64,000 bases of DNA from contig NZ_CANLYD010000011.1 in the NCBI RefSeq assembly GCF_947495315.1, positions 1 through 64,000 on the forward strand, given 5' to 3'. The translations under genes were made by a program, and so were the position numbers. This stretch comes from an uncultured Aquimarina sp. GTDB lineage: Bacteria; Bacteroidota; Bacteroidia; Flavobacteriales; Flavobacteriaceae. Below the pieces are notes generated by a model. It was not told the DNA's origin. It was given only the letters and a program-made list of their open reading frames with translations, and did no database searches. Each line of letters begins with the position of its first letter. Position 1 is the first letter of the stretch. Of this stretch, positions 25,220 through 34,500 are shown one piece after another.

Positions 25220-25857
25220 ATAAATCCTATAATAAAACAGATATTCATGATTATTGTTAAAGTTAGTTTAACCAAAAAAGATATCGTTGCATCTGTTAAT
25301 TTCATGTAATAATTTGTCAAAATTCTAAAAGGAAGATTGCCAACAAAGAATATTAGAAAACCGACACTTATCCAAAACAAAAGATTTCTTTTCGCATTGA
25401 GAACTTTTTGAGAGTTTAATATTTCTATAAAGTAAAGAGAAATTGTTATTACAAGAAATATTGCAGCAATTATATATGGAAATTTTTGAAACTCAATTAA
25501 GTAATTTTCAAAAAAACCATTGATTACGAATGAAATCAGATAGATGATACTAAAAAATAGTATCGCCTTTTTATGCGTTTTATTTTGAATATAATGTCTG
25601 TATAAAAATAATAGATATGTGAAATTTATGACATTGTAAATGTTGTATATTATCGCATTATAATCTTCATAACCACCTCTTAAATAGAAAACTCCTAAGA
25701 GATCATTTATTACGGTATACCAGAAAAGCAATAAAATATACTTTAATGCAGTGTTTTTGTACTTATAGAAATAGATTGTACCAATTACTACTGCAAATAA
25801 TTCTATAAATACTCCAATCCGCATTAATAACCTTAATGTCTCTATATCTATTTTCAT
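25192..25857 (-). CDS. Multi-TM membrane protein linked to the histidine kinase
   Basis: 221 residues, about seven TM helices (for example IGVFIELFAVVIGTIYFY, AILFFSIIYLISFVINGFF, IIAAIFLVITISLYFIEIL, IIMNICFIIGFIW). It is compact and has no soluble domain. The 28-nt overlap with the kinase gene and the 6-nt gap from the lipoprotein gene place it in a tight operon, so a receptor or signal-transfer role for the kinase is likely (inference). I do not recognise a named family. Confidence 0.65.
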   Translation of the reverse strand: MKIDIETLRLLMRIGVFIELFAVVIGTIYFYKYKNTALKYILLLFWYTVINDLLGVFYLRGGYEDYNAIIYNIYNVINFTYLLFLYRHYIQNKTHKKAILFFSIIYLISFVINGFFENYLIEFQKFPYIIAAIFLVITISLYFIEILNSQKVLNAKRNLLFWISVGFLIFFVGNLPFRILTNYYMKLTDATISFLVKLTLTIIMNICFIIGFIWSDKKQQY

Positions 25858-25863
25858 TATTAT

Positions 25864-26604
25864 TTATTGTTCATCTTTTCCCATTGGTGGTGAAGCTCCT
25901 AATTCATTAGCAACTAAACTGTTTTCTTCTTCTAATAAGTTATTAAGGTTTACATTAAAGAAACCAGCTTTTTGATACATTTTACCGTCCTGTTTTCTAA
26001 TACTATCAAATCCAATAATATCTTTTAATAGTGCTACATTGAATTTGTTATCTAAGGTGTAGCCTAGTTGTTCTACATTTCCATCAGCATTTTTTACCTC
26101 TTTAGTTGGAGCAATAAAAAATGTTTGTCGGTTTGCATATCTCTTTTCTTTATTATCTCTAACATAATCATCAGGATACAGTGCAAAGTAAAATCTAAAT
26201 CCAGTAGGTCTTACCCTTGCTTTACGTGATTTCCTTTTGACATATCTAATATATTTTTGTAAATCATTAATGTCATAAAACAGTGATCGTGTTGCTTTAA
26301 AATCGTTTCCAGCTCCATCTTGACCTACTACTTCATTGATTAGTTCTTCTCTTTCATCATATAAATGATAAATTTCTTTAGCAAAATCAGATTGTATGAT
26401 ATTGTTTGGTATTCTGCGCTTGTCATCAGCTGCTTCTCCTAATTGTTCTCTTAGGTTGTTGATAATGCTATCTTTCTCCTTAATTGTTCTTTCTAAATTT
26501 GCTAATTCAGTAACATTTGTTTGTCCTTCTTTACAAGAAGCTACAAGAATTAATGCAAAAGCAATAATTACATACTTTTTAATGCGGTTGGTTTGTTGTT
26601 TCAT
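25864..26604 (-). CDS. SPII lipoprotein of the two-component operon
   Basis: 246 residues from the chosen ATG, which gives n-region MKQQTNRIKKY, hydrophobic VIIAFALILVA and lipobox ASCK. The longer frame adds 16 residues. A coiled coil follows (ANLERTIKEKDSIINNLREQ). The rest is a globular domain with FRFYFALYPDDYVRDNKEKR and TFFIAPTKEV that I do not recognise. It is first in the operon with the multi-TM protein, kinase and regulator, so it may be a signal-binding lipoprotein or the main output of the system (inference). Confidence 0.65.
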   Translation of the reverse strand: MKQQTNRIKKYVIIAFALILVASCKEGQTNVTELANLERTIKEKDSIINNLREQLGEAADDKRRIPNNIIQSDFAKEIYHLYDEREELINEVVGQDGAGNDFKATRSLFYDINDLQKYIRYVKRKSRKARVRPTGFRFYFALYPDDYVRDNKEKRYANRQTFFIAPTKEVKNADGNVEQLGYTLDNKFNVALLKDIIGFDSIRKQDGKMYQKAGFFNVNLNNLLEEENSLVANELGASPPMGKDEQ

Positions 26605-26652
26605 TTTTGATATAGGTTTATTAAGTGTTTGTGTGATTTTGGCACTAGCCAA

Positions 26653-27094
26653 AATAAGTTATTAAGTTAAAACTTCGTTTTATAAAGTTTTAAGAATTAA
26701 AAATACCATTTTAAATAGTTTAAAAAAATTTAAGACTGCTACAATTGTGGATTAAGTGAAATAATATGTTGATTTACAATGGTTTTAAGAGGTTGCTATG
26801 GATGTGGTTGGTTTTGTAAAAGGGGGAAACACCCCTATGATAAAAAGGGGAATAACGGTTGTGTTTGTTTTGGAGAACATCCATCCCCTTTATATGTAGG
26901 GGTTAAATGAAGTCTCCTTTTGAAGGGAGATTTAGAGGGATGTTTTTTATGTATTGTAGAGAACATCTATCCCCAACCCTTCCTTCAAAGGAAGGGGGTT
27001 AAATATGATTAAGGTTTAGAATTAAAGATGAGAATGAAGTCTCCTCGCCACGGCATGGAGATTTAGAAGGATGTGTACAGAGAATTAAAAAAAA
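26653..27094. repeat. Hairpin-repeat units, left flank of the DUF559 gene
   Basis: No gene. Two repeat units are readable, at 26877-26947 and 26962-27075. Each starts AACATCYATCCCC and ends GGGATGTTT or a variant, so the ends are inverted copies. Each contains internal hairpins (CCTTCCTTCAAAGGAAGGGG; CTCCTTTTGAAGGGAG). A looser hairpin AGGGGGAAACACCCCT lies at about 26820. GC-rich blocks stand out in an AT-rich background. Confidence 0.8.
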
Positions 27095-27466
27095 TTATTC
27101 CTGTTTAAGACTTTTAATGACTTCTTCAAGTTCTACAAGAACTGTTTCTAGATCACTCAAAACCTGTTCATTTGTAAATCGAATAAATTTTACTCCCAGT
27201 TTTTCAATTCGACCTTGTCTATAACTGTCTTCGAGAAATTGATTATCATGTAAACTTCCATCAATCTCTATGGCTAGTCCAATTTCTTTAGCATAAAAAT
27301 CAATGACATACTCTAATATGGGAAATTGACGAAAGAATTGAACGCCAAGTTGTCTTTTTCTAATCGTATCCCAAATAACCTTTTCAGTTGTAGTCATTTC
27401 TTTTTTGAGCACTTTTGCGAACTCTCTGGCTTCAGCTATGTAAGGGAATATTTTTTGCAATGTCAT
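27095..27466 (-). CDS. DUF559 endonuclease-like protein
   Basis: 123 residues. The DUF559/Vsr-like PD-(D/E)xK fold is indicated by TTTEKVIWDTIRKRQLGVQF, FRQFPILEYVIDFYAKE (Asp) and IGLAIEIDGSLHDNQ (ExD), ending with KLGVKFIRFTNEQVL. Relatives of Vsr mismatch endonuclease carry these acidic residues; most DUF559 proteins have no demonstrated activity. There is no methyltransferase neighbour. The gene lies between repeat units of the same family on both sides, so it may travel with the repeats or help spread them (inference). Confidence 0.8.
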   Translation of the reverse strand: MTLQKIFPYIAEAREFAKVLKKEMTTTEKVIWDTIRKRQLGVQFFRQFPILEYVIDFYAKEIGLAIEIDGSLHDNQFLEDSYRQGRIEKLGVKFIRFTNEQVLSDLETVLVELEEVIKSLKQE

Positions 27467-28048
27467 TTTTGTAAGTAATGATGTTTCGACAAAATAAGTA
27501 ATTATTGGTTAACATCTATCCTTTTAAAGAAGAGTGAGTTATAAAAAGTCTACCTTTTTAAGGACGATTTAGAGAGGTGTGTTTATAAGTATTATGTTTA
27601 TGCAGATACATCCATCCCCAACCCTTCTTTCAGAGGAAGGGAGCAAGAATATCGTTGTTCTTTTTAAATGAAGTAGTAATAAAGTTCCTCTTCGAAGAGG
27701 GATTTAGGGAGATGTTTTTTATAAGCGTTGTTTTTTGCGAAGAATATCCATCCCTTTCCAACGCCACGACTCGCCCATCGCTATTGCGCTGTCGTTTCAA
27801 AGGAAGGGGATAAGCACATCATTATTATTAAGACACTGAGTTGGTCAAAGCGGAAAGGTGTCTTATGGTGATGTGCTGCAAGTATTTTCATTTGTAAAAA
27901 ATGTGTATCCTTAGTATTTTCTTCAAAAGAGAGAGTAAATCTCTCTTCGAAGAAGGATTTAGTGAGATGTGTTAAGAGTTGGTTTACGGAAATAACATCC
28001 TCGCCCAACTTCTCTTTTGATGATAGGGAATGAAAAGTTCCTCTTAGA
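27467..28048. repeat. Hairpin-repeat units, right flank of the DUF559 gene
   Basis: Units at 27511-27584, 27608-27718, about 27742-27973 and a partial one at 27992-28048 repeat the layout seen on the other side of the DUF559 gene: AACATCYATCC, hairpin, spacer, CTCTTCGAAGAGG-type hairpin, GATTTAG, GAGATGTTTT. Unit length varies from about 74 to 230 bp by insertions between the two hairpins. A 75-codon ORF across 27781-28008 is a by-product of the repeats. Confidence 0.75.
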
Positions 28049-28433
28049 TAGAATACTTTACATAAGTTTTCGTGACATCTGATTGATAATGTTTTAACTA
28101 CAAAATCAGTTTTGTTTTCGTATCAGGCAATTTTTCAAAATATTGTACTAAATATTTTCGAAATATATGACGAAATATTTTCGCAGTATAAAAGAGTTTT
28201 CGTAATAAAAACTATCAAATTATGATACTTTATAATACCAAAAATGATATCTTAATAAAATGTTAAATTTTTAATTTTCCGAAAACGTTTTTCGTTAAAA
28301 TAATTGTTAAATACACCTCGCAGAATTGGCGATAGATTTTTTCTTCTCTTACTTCATAGTAGCTGTAGAGCTATGAACTAAACTTTTCGAAAAGTAATTT
28401 TTACAACTAACATCTTAAACAAAAACCACAATC
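28049..28433. promoter_or_regulatory. Upstream region of the CBM21 lipoprotein genes, with a LacI-type operator candidate
   Basis: An AT-rich leader of about 385 bp without a gene. At 28279-28294 lies CCGAAAACGTTTTTCG, a near-perfect palindrome centred on AACGTT, as in operators of LacI-family sugar regulators. Upstream, TATTTTCGAAATATA and AATATTTTCGCA repeat the TTTTCG half. The gene pair downstream binds carbohydrate, which makes sugar-dependent control plausible. No LacI gene is in the window. Confidence 0.45.
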
Positions 28434-29249
28434 ATGAGAAAAATTTATTTAGTACTTAGTGTGATCCTGGGTCTATTTTCTTGTACATCAGATGTAGACA
28501 ATTTGGATTCTGAAATGAAATCAATCGAACTATCAGCAAAAACTAGTTCTGAAAACGTAAAATTATTAAGCGCTTGGACAGCAAATAGAAGTAGTCCGGT
28601 ACATATCAATTATCAGAGAAAATTTAAGGTAAAAGTTAAAAACCTAGCATATCAAAAAGAAGTTGCAATTCATCATGCAACGTATAATGGAAATTGGGTA
28701 GATATACCACTAACATTCGAACAAGCTATTGAGAATGATGAAGAGATCTGGGTAGGAGAGGTTACTCCTGATTATGAAATTTATAGTGACGAGTTCGTAG
28801 TGAAGTATACTGTGAATGGAGAAACGTATTGGGATAACAATAGCGGAAAGAATTATAGTATGCTGGTAAATGTGGGAGGATATTTATCGCCAGAAATAAA
28901 CGTAGAGCTTAACAAAAGTTTTACAAGACCCACCGGTTCATCCTTTGCTATCAATGTTAATGCGAGACGTAATTATGGTGCTCCGGCAACTGTGGAGGTG
29001 GTTTATACAACTGATGGTTGGGTAACAAAAAATACAGTTCCTTTAGCATATCAAAGATATTTTAGAGTGGGATATGCCCATTATATAATGAGTCCTAATC
29101 AATTTGATGTAGATGTTTATGACACATCTATTCGAGTGGCCGAAGATGTACAATCCATAGATTTTGCTATTGTTTATAAAATAGATGGACAGGAATATTG
29201 GGATAATAATTATGGGAGTAATTACACTTTGAGTAAAATTATATACTAA
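28434..29249 (+). CDS. SPII lipoprotein with two CBM21-like carbohydrate-binding domains
   Basis: 271 residues. The signal and lipobox read MRKIYLVLSVILGLFSCTS. Two repeats follow, at about 45-145 and 160-268. Each has the CBM21 pattern: a first strand with VKVKNLAYQKEVAIHH or VEVVYTTDGWVTKN, a DGxW-type site (YNGNWVDIPLTF) and the hallmark NGETYWDNNSGKNY or DGQEYWDNNYGSNY near the end. CBM21 binds starch or glycogen-type alpha-glucans. With a lipid anchor it probably holds glucans at the outer membrane. No susC/susD or amylase is adjacent. It is followed after 30 nt by a paralogue. Confidence 0.78.
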   Translation: MRKIYLVLSVILGLFSCTSDVDNLDSEMKSIELSAKTSSENVKLLSAWTANRSSPVHINYQRKFKVKVKNLAYQKEVAIHHATYNGNWVDIPLTFEQAIENDEEIWVGEVTPDYEIYSDEFVVKYTVNGETYWDNNSGKNYSMLVNVGGYLSPEINVELNKSFTRPTGSSFAINVNARRNYGAPATVEVVYTTDGWVTKNTVPLAYQRYFRVGYAHYIMSPNQFDVDVYDTSIRVAEDVQSIDFAIVYKIDGQEYWDNNYGSNYTLSKIIY

Positions 29250-29279
29250 CAATCAAACAATCGCAAATCACTAACAACA

Positions 29280-30134
29280 ATGAAAAAGTATTTTTATTTA
29301 TTTATGAGCTTATTAGTGCTATCATGTAGCACAGAGGACGATTTTATTGAAAATCGAGAAGCAGAAATCACTACAAATGAAATAGCTGCTAAAAACTCAA
29401 ATCCGGTTAGTCTTCTCAAAGCCTGGACTACGTATAGTTCATACAGAGGTTATCAAGGGTATACTAGAAAGTTTACAGTTAGAGTAGCGAATCTCGCATA
29501 TGATAAAAACGTGAGTATTTATCATCAGAGATTGGATGGAAACTGGGATGAAATACCCTTAACATATAGCCAAAGTATCAACGATGGACAAAATGAAATT
29601 TGGACAGTGGAATATAACCATGGAGGTTATAGTATTGATCAGATTTATGCCGATGAGTTCGTGGTAAAGTACGAGGTTAACGGAATTACTTATTGGGATA
29701 ATAATAATGGTTCTAATTATGCAATGTCTCGATCGGAAGGATCTTTTTTTGCAGATCAAAGCCTACAAGTTAGTGCAGATACTGATTTTGTGAGTTTGTC
29801 TTATTTTCCTTATGATGACAAAAACACGTTTAATATTACTGTAGACGTAAGAAATCTATCACCTAATAAGGAAGTTGGGGTCGTATACTCTTCTGATGGA
29901 TGGCAAACACAATCGTATGTGCCACTTACTTTTAGACAAACTTGGACAAACGGTCCTTTATATTCTATTCAGAGTCCTAATAATTTTGGGATTGAAAGAT
30001 GGCAAGGTTATGCTAGACTGGATGCTTCAGAAGACCAGTTAGAATATGCAGTTGTATATAGAGTAAATGGAAACGAATACTGGGATAATAATTATGGTAA
30101 TAATTATACAGTAACTATAAATTCTTACAATTAA
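29280..30134 (+). CDS. SPII lipoprotein with two CBM21-like domains (tandem paralogue)
   Basis: 284 residues, lipobox LVLSCST after MKKYFYLFMSL. The architecture is the same as in the preceding gene: VRVANLAYDKNVSIYHQRLD and NGITYWDNNNGSNY in the first domain, VDVRNLSPNKEVGVVYSSDG and NGNEYWDNNYGNNY in the second. Sequence divergence between the two proteins is large apart from the domain hallmarks, so the duplication is old or selected for different ligands. It ends at a hairpin with a T-rich tail. Confidence 0.78.
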   Translation: MKKYFYLFMSLLVLSCSTEDDFIENREAEITTNEIAAKNSNPVSLLKAWTTYSSYRGYQGYTRKFTVRVANLAYDKNVSIYHQRLDGNWDEIPLTYSQSINDGQNEIWTVEYNHGGYSIDQIYADEFVVKYEVNGITYWDNNNGSNYAMSRSEGSFFADQSLQVSADTDFVSLSYFPYDDKNTFNITVDVRNLSPNKEVGVVYSSDGWQTQSYVPLTFRQTWTNGPLYSIQSPNNFGIERWQGYARLDASEDQLEYAVVYRVNGNEYWDNNYGNNYTVTINSYN

Positions 30135-30158
30135 ATAAAGAAGTTTATTTAATGGAGA

Positions 30159-30200
30159 AGTCCGCCTTACATGTGTGTTTGTATGGCGGATTTTAGTTTT
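30159..30200 (+). terminator. Intrinsic terminator after the CBM21 pair
   Basis: Stem TCCGCC / GGCGGA with an 18-nt loop that can pair further (TTACA / TGTA), followed by TTTTAGTTTT. It lies about 25 bp after the stop. Confidence 0.6.
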
Positions 30201-30673
30201 CAGAGTGTTAACTCCATTTTGATATTACTTCGCAGGTATGGAGAATCTTTTTCGAGATCAATTTCTACAAAACCATATTTTCGGTAAATATGTATGGCAT
30301 TTTCTAAGATTCTGTTAGAGTATAAAATTAACTTAGTCCAGTGCTGATCTTTAGCAAAATCAAGGCAGAAAGACATTAATTGTTGTCCTATTCTCTGTCC
30401 TTGAAATTTTGGCGACACGGCCATTTTTCCTAATTCATAGATTCCTTCTTCTATTTTAATTAGAGAAAATGTACCTGCAATTTCATCTTCTGATTTAGCA
30501 AAGAAAATATGACCACCTTTGTTGATAATTGTTTCTTCACATCGTTCCAGTAAGTCTACGTCATGTGGCTCTACTACAAAATATTTTTCTAGCCACTCTA
30601 TATTAAGGTCAGCGAAATCTTTAGCGTATTTAGAGTCAAAAGGTATGATTGAAATGTTCTTCGTTGTCTCCAT
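30200..30673 (-). CDS. GNAT family N-acetyltransferase
   Basis: 157 residues with the acetyl-CoA-binding motif in KMAVSPKFQGQRIGQQLMSF (the Q-x-x-G-x-G/A loop) and the C-terminal HIYRKYGFVEIDLEK. GNAT enzymes transfer acetyl groups to amines on small molecules or proteins; the substrate here cannot be read. It starts 3 nt after the marR stop, so the two genes form an operon, a common pairing in which MarR controls the transferase. Confidence 0.88.
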   Translation of the reverse strand: METTKNISIIPFDSKYAKDFADLNIEWLEKYFVVEPHDVDLLERCEETIINKGGHIFFAKSEDEIAGTFSLIKIEEGIYELGKMAVSPKFQGQRIGQQLMSFCLDFAKDQHWTKLILYSNRILENAIHIYRKYGFVEIDLEKDSPYLRSNIKMELTL

Positions 30674-30676
30674 AAA

Positions 30677-31159
30677 TTATTGATTGTATGTTTCTAATAT
30701 TCTCTGATGTAATGATTTTTCTTTTAGTTGAAATTCTAAGTGATTGATGTGTTTTATAAGGCTAGTGGTGCTTCCTTCTGTAAGCCATTTTACCTGTTGA
30801 TCCATGATTTCCCATAAAGGAATCATTTCTTTGTGTAAAGACGATCCTTTTTTAGATAGTTTAAATATTTTTTTTCGTTTGTCAATTGGGTCTGTTTTGT
30901 ATGTAACAAGTTTTTTGTCAATCAATTTTTTCAATGCCTGTGTAATAGCAGGTTGTGTATAGTGTATTGCTTCTTGTATATCTGTTGTTGTTGCAAATTC
31001 TTTATCAATAATTGTTTTAAAGATTGGGAAAAGATATGGGTCAAAATCAATTTGTGCTGCGTCATATACCAACTGAATTTCTTTCATCATAAAATCGCTC
31101 AATCGTTTCAGTCGAGACCCTAATCCTAATTCTCCAAATTCCTGTAATTTATCTTGCAT
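30677..31159 (-). CDS. MarR-family transcriptional regulator
   Basis: 160 residues. The winged helix is seen in FATTTDIQEAIHYTQPAITQ, ALKKLIDKKLVTYKTDPIDK and RKKIFKLSKKGSSLH, with dimerisation helices at both ends. MarR proteins are ligand-released repressors. The ATG sits inside an inverted repeat (31157-31182), strongly suggesting autoregulation of marR-GNAT. Confidence 0.88.
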   Translation of the reverse strand: MQDKLQEFGELGLGSRLKRLSDFMMKEIQLVYDAAQIDFDPYLFPIFKTIIDKEFATTTDIQEAIHYTQPAITQALKKLIDKKLVTYKTDPIDKRKKIFKLSKKGSSLHKEMIPLWEIMDQQVKWLTEGSTTSLIKHINHLEFQLKEKSLHQRILETYNQ

Positions 31160-31182
31160 AAGTATTTATATAAGTACTTATG
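31157..31182. promoter_or_regulatory. MarR operator candidate overlapping the marR start codon
   Basis: Arms CATAAGTA (31157-31164) and TACTTATG (31175-31182) form an inverted repeat. The inner 12-mer ATAAGTACTTAT (31170-31181) is itself a perfect palindrome. The left arm contains the complement of the marR ATG, so binding here would block transcription or translation start. Confidence 0.6.
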
Positions 31183-31504
31183 TAAAAATACATAATTTTT
31201 TTTATTTTTAGAAGTATAGGCTATTTTTTTAGATAATGTAGAACGAAATTCTAACCGTGGTTTTGTGAAAATTGATATATCTATATGACTTAATCGAATA
31301 CTAATCAAGTGTTTGCGGATATCATTCTTTTGCTTACGAATACTATTTAAGACGTATCTAAAGACACTATACAGCTCTGAGTTCCGTTGTTATTAAATTA
31401 CACTTTTTTTGAATATAACTGAACTCATTACTAAAACTATAGATATTTTGTCTATTGCTTTTTTAGAATCAATTGAACTGAACTCAATATTAAATTAACC
31501 ACAC
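31183..31504. other. Divergent promoter region between marR and the glycoside-hydrolase gene
   Basis: An AT-rich region of about 320 bp without an ORF or strong hairpin. It must contain the promoters for marR-GNAT (minus) and the hydrolase (plus). I could not assign TAnnTTTG elements with confidence. Confidence 0.45.
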
Positions 31505-34500
31505 ATGATCTTTTTAACTCGATTAAAACTTTTAGTAGTATTGCTAATGTTGACTTCTTTTGCAGTAGCGCAAACCCCAGAAGGAGAATTAAAACGTTGG
31601 CACAAAATTACTTTATCTTTTGAAGGGCCTAGCACTTCAGAGACGGCAAATCCAAATCCTTTTTCGGATTACAGATTAGAAGTTACTTTTACCAATGGAA
31701 ATCTTTCTTATATAGTTCCAGGATTTTACGCAGGGTGCAGTGATGCTGCTGATTCCAGTTGTGATTCAGGGAATATATGGCAAGTACATTTTAGCCCAGG
31801 ACAGACAGGAACTTGGGACTGGTCAGCAGAATTTATCACAGGATCCGATGTGGCGATTAATGGAGGCGGATCTAGTGCTGGATTTATGGATGGAGATACA
31901 GGATCTTTTATTGTAGAAGAATCTGATAAATCTGGGAGAGATTTTAGATCAAAAAATAAAGGTAAACTGCAATATGTAGGTGAACATTATCTACAACACT
32001 CGGGTACTGATCCTAAGAGCCCAAACGGTCCTTGGTTTGTAAAAGCTGGAGCAGATGCTCCAGAAAATACATTAGCGTATAACGATTTTGATAATACACC
32101 GAATCGTGGAGGTAGAAGAAAAAATTGGAATCCACATCAACAGGATTATGATGCTGGCGATGCGAGTGGATATACCTGGAAGAATGGACAAGGAACTGAA
32201 CTTTTAGGAGTAGTTAATTATCTTTCTACCAAAGGATTAAATGCTTTTTCTTTCTTGACATTAAGTCTTCATGGAGATGATGAAAATGTTTTCCCTCACT
32301 TGATAAAGGTTTCAGAAAATGTTTATAACGGATACAATGATAGTCAACAATGGAATCAGGGAGTACATAAAGATCGTTTTGATATTTCCAAAATGGCACA
32401 ATGGGAGAAGATATTTGAATACGCTGATAAAAAAGGTGTATTTCTACATTTTAAAACATTGGAGACCGAAAATGATAATATCATGGATGATAATACCAAT
32501 GGGAGACAACGTAAACTTTATTACCGTGAGTTAATTGCTCGTTTTGGGCATCATTTGGCTCTTAATTGGAATATTACAGAAGAAACCACCTTACCAGATA
32601 ATGTGACAAAATCAATTGCTTCCTACATTAAAGATGTAGATCCATATGACAATCATATTGTATTACATACGTATCCTGGTCAACAAGATCAACGATATGA
32701 TCCTTTATTAGGCACTAACTCTGAACTTACAGGAGCATCTGTCCAGACAGATAAAAATAAAGTTCATGATGATGTAAGAAGATGGCTTGAGAAATCAAGA
32801 AATGCAGGAAAAAAATGGGTTGTTGCTAATGATGAACAAGGAAGCGCAAATATAGGTGTGGACCAAGACGGTAAAGAAGATAAACTAGTTCGTGATAAGG
32901 TATTGTGGGGTGCTCTTATGGCCGGTGGTATGGGAGTTGAATACTATTATGGTTATCAAACAGGAGAAACAGATTTAACTGCTCAAAATCACAGATCTAG
33001 AGATATTAAATATTCTCATGCCAGTCACGCATTAAATTTCTTTGAATCTTACTTACAGGAATATTTGGTAGACATGGTATCCTCTGATGGTATAACATCT
33101 GCGAATGATTATGTATTGGCAAAACCTGGAGAAGTATATGCAGTGTATCTTCCGGATGGTGGATCTACAAACATCGATTTGCCTTCAGGAACCTGGCAAG
33201 TACAATGGTATAACCCAAGATCAGGAGGGAGTTTAAGTGCCGCAACTGCTGTGTCTAATGCTATATCAGCACCAGATACTAATGATTGGGTGGCTTTAAT
33301 TAAAGGAGAATCTGATGGTACAGATTGTACGAACACACAGAATGTAGTGGTTTTTCAAGACGCTTATTTACAGGGAACTACCTTATTTAACTCCTCAGAA
33401 TTACGAGTAGAAAGTGGAAACAGAGTAACCTACTTACAATTTGTTGTTCCAACCCTATTAGAAACCATAACCGGAGTAAAGTTACAAATGTCTGTTAGCA
33501 CTGATGGAGGTAATGGACTTATCGAAGTGTATAAAGGGACTTCAAACAATTGGACAGAAAGTAATTTGTCTGATAGTAATAAACCAGTAGAAGGAGACTT
33601 GATAGGATCTTTAAATACAACATATAGCGAAGGTCAATCATATGAATGGAACTTATCTGGAATTAACGCTGGAGAAACTGTTTCACTAGTAATTAAGCAA
33701 ACCGGAGGGAATGATGTTTCTTTCTCTTCAAAAGAAGGTTCAAATGGACCAAAGCTTGTTTTAGAATTAGATTGCAATGATGGTGACGGAGGAGATGGAA
33801 GCAATACTTGTGCTGCTTTAGAAGAAAATGGAATCGTAGCAGTGGAGGCAGAACATTTTGAAGGTCAATCAAAAACTGATAAAAGAAAATGGTATTTTCA
33901 GGATGGAACTGTTTCTACACCAACACCAGATCCTGATCCAAGTCATCACGCTTCGGCTAGTGGAGGTGGATATCTAGAAATTTTACCAGATACAAGAGTT
34001 ACCCATGATGATCCTTTAGTAAACGGAGAAAGCTTTTCAAATACGCCTGGTGTTGTTGGTATTTTGGATTATAAAGTGAAATTTACCACTCCGGGAAGGT
34101 ATTTTGTATGGGTACGACTGTACTCTACAGGATCAGAGGATAATGGTATTCATGTGGGAATCGATGGTACTTGGCCTGAATCAGGACAAAGAATGCAGTG
34201 GTGTGCAGGCAAAAACCAATGGACCTGGGAGAGTAAACAAAGAACCGATGCAAATCATTGTGGAGAAGCAGAACTAATATATATTGATGTTCCGTCTGCA
34301 GGATTACATACCATTTCTTTTTCTATGAGAGAAGATGGTGTGGAAATGGATAAGTTTGTACTATCTCAATCTTATACTAAACCAAGTGGAGTTGGGCCAG
34401 ATGAGGTTCTTGTTGATTGTGCACTTTCTGTGGATGATTTTGATATTAAGGAATTCAGTTTATATCCAAATCCTGCTCAAAATTTTATTAATGTAAAAGG

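Noticed and set aside
27781..28008. 75-codon minus-strand ORF between the DUF559 gene and the CBM21 genes
   Set aside because: It runs through hairpin repeat units, has no domain or signal character and changes composition at unit borders.
26820..28048. CRISPR array
   Set aside because: Units are variable in length, internally palindromic and lack constant spacers of 30-40 bp; no cas genes.
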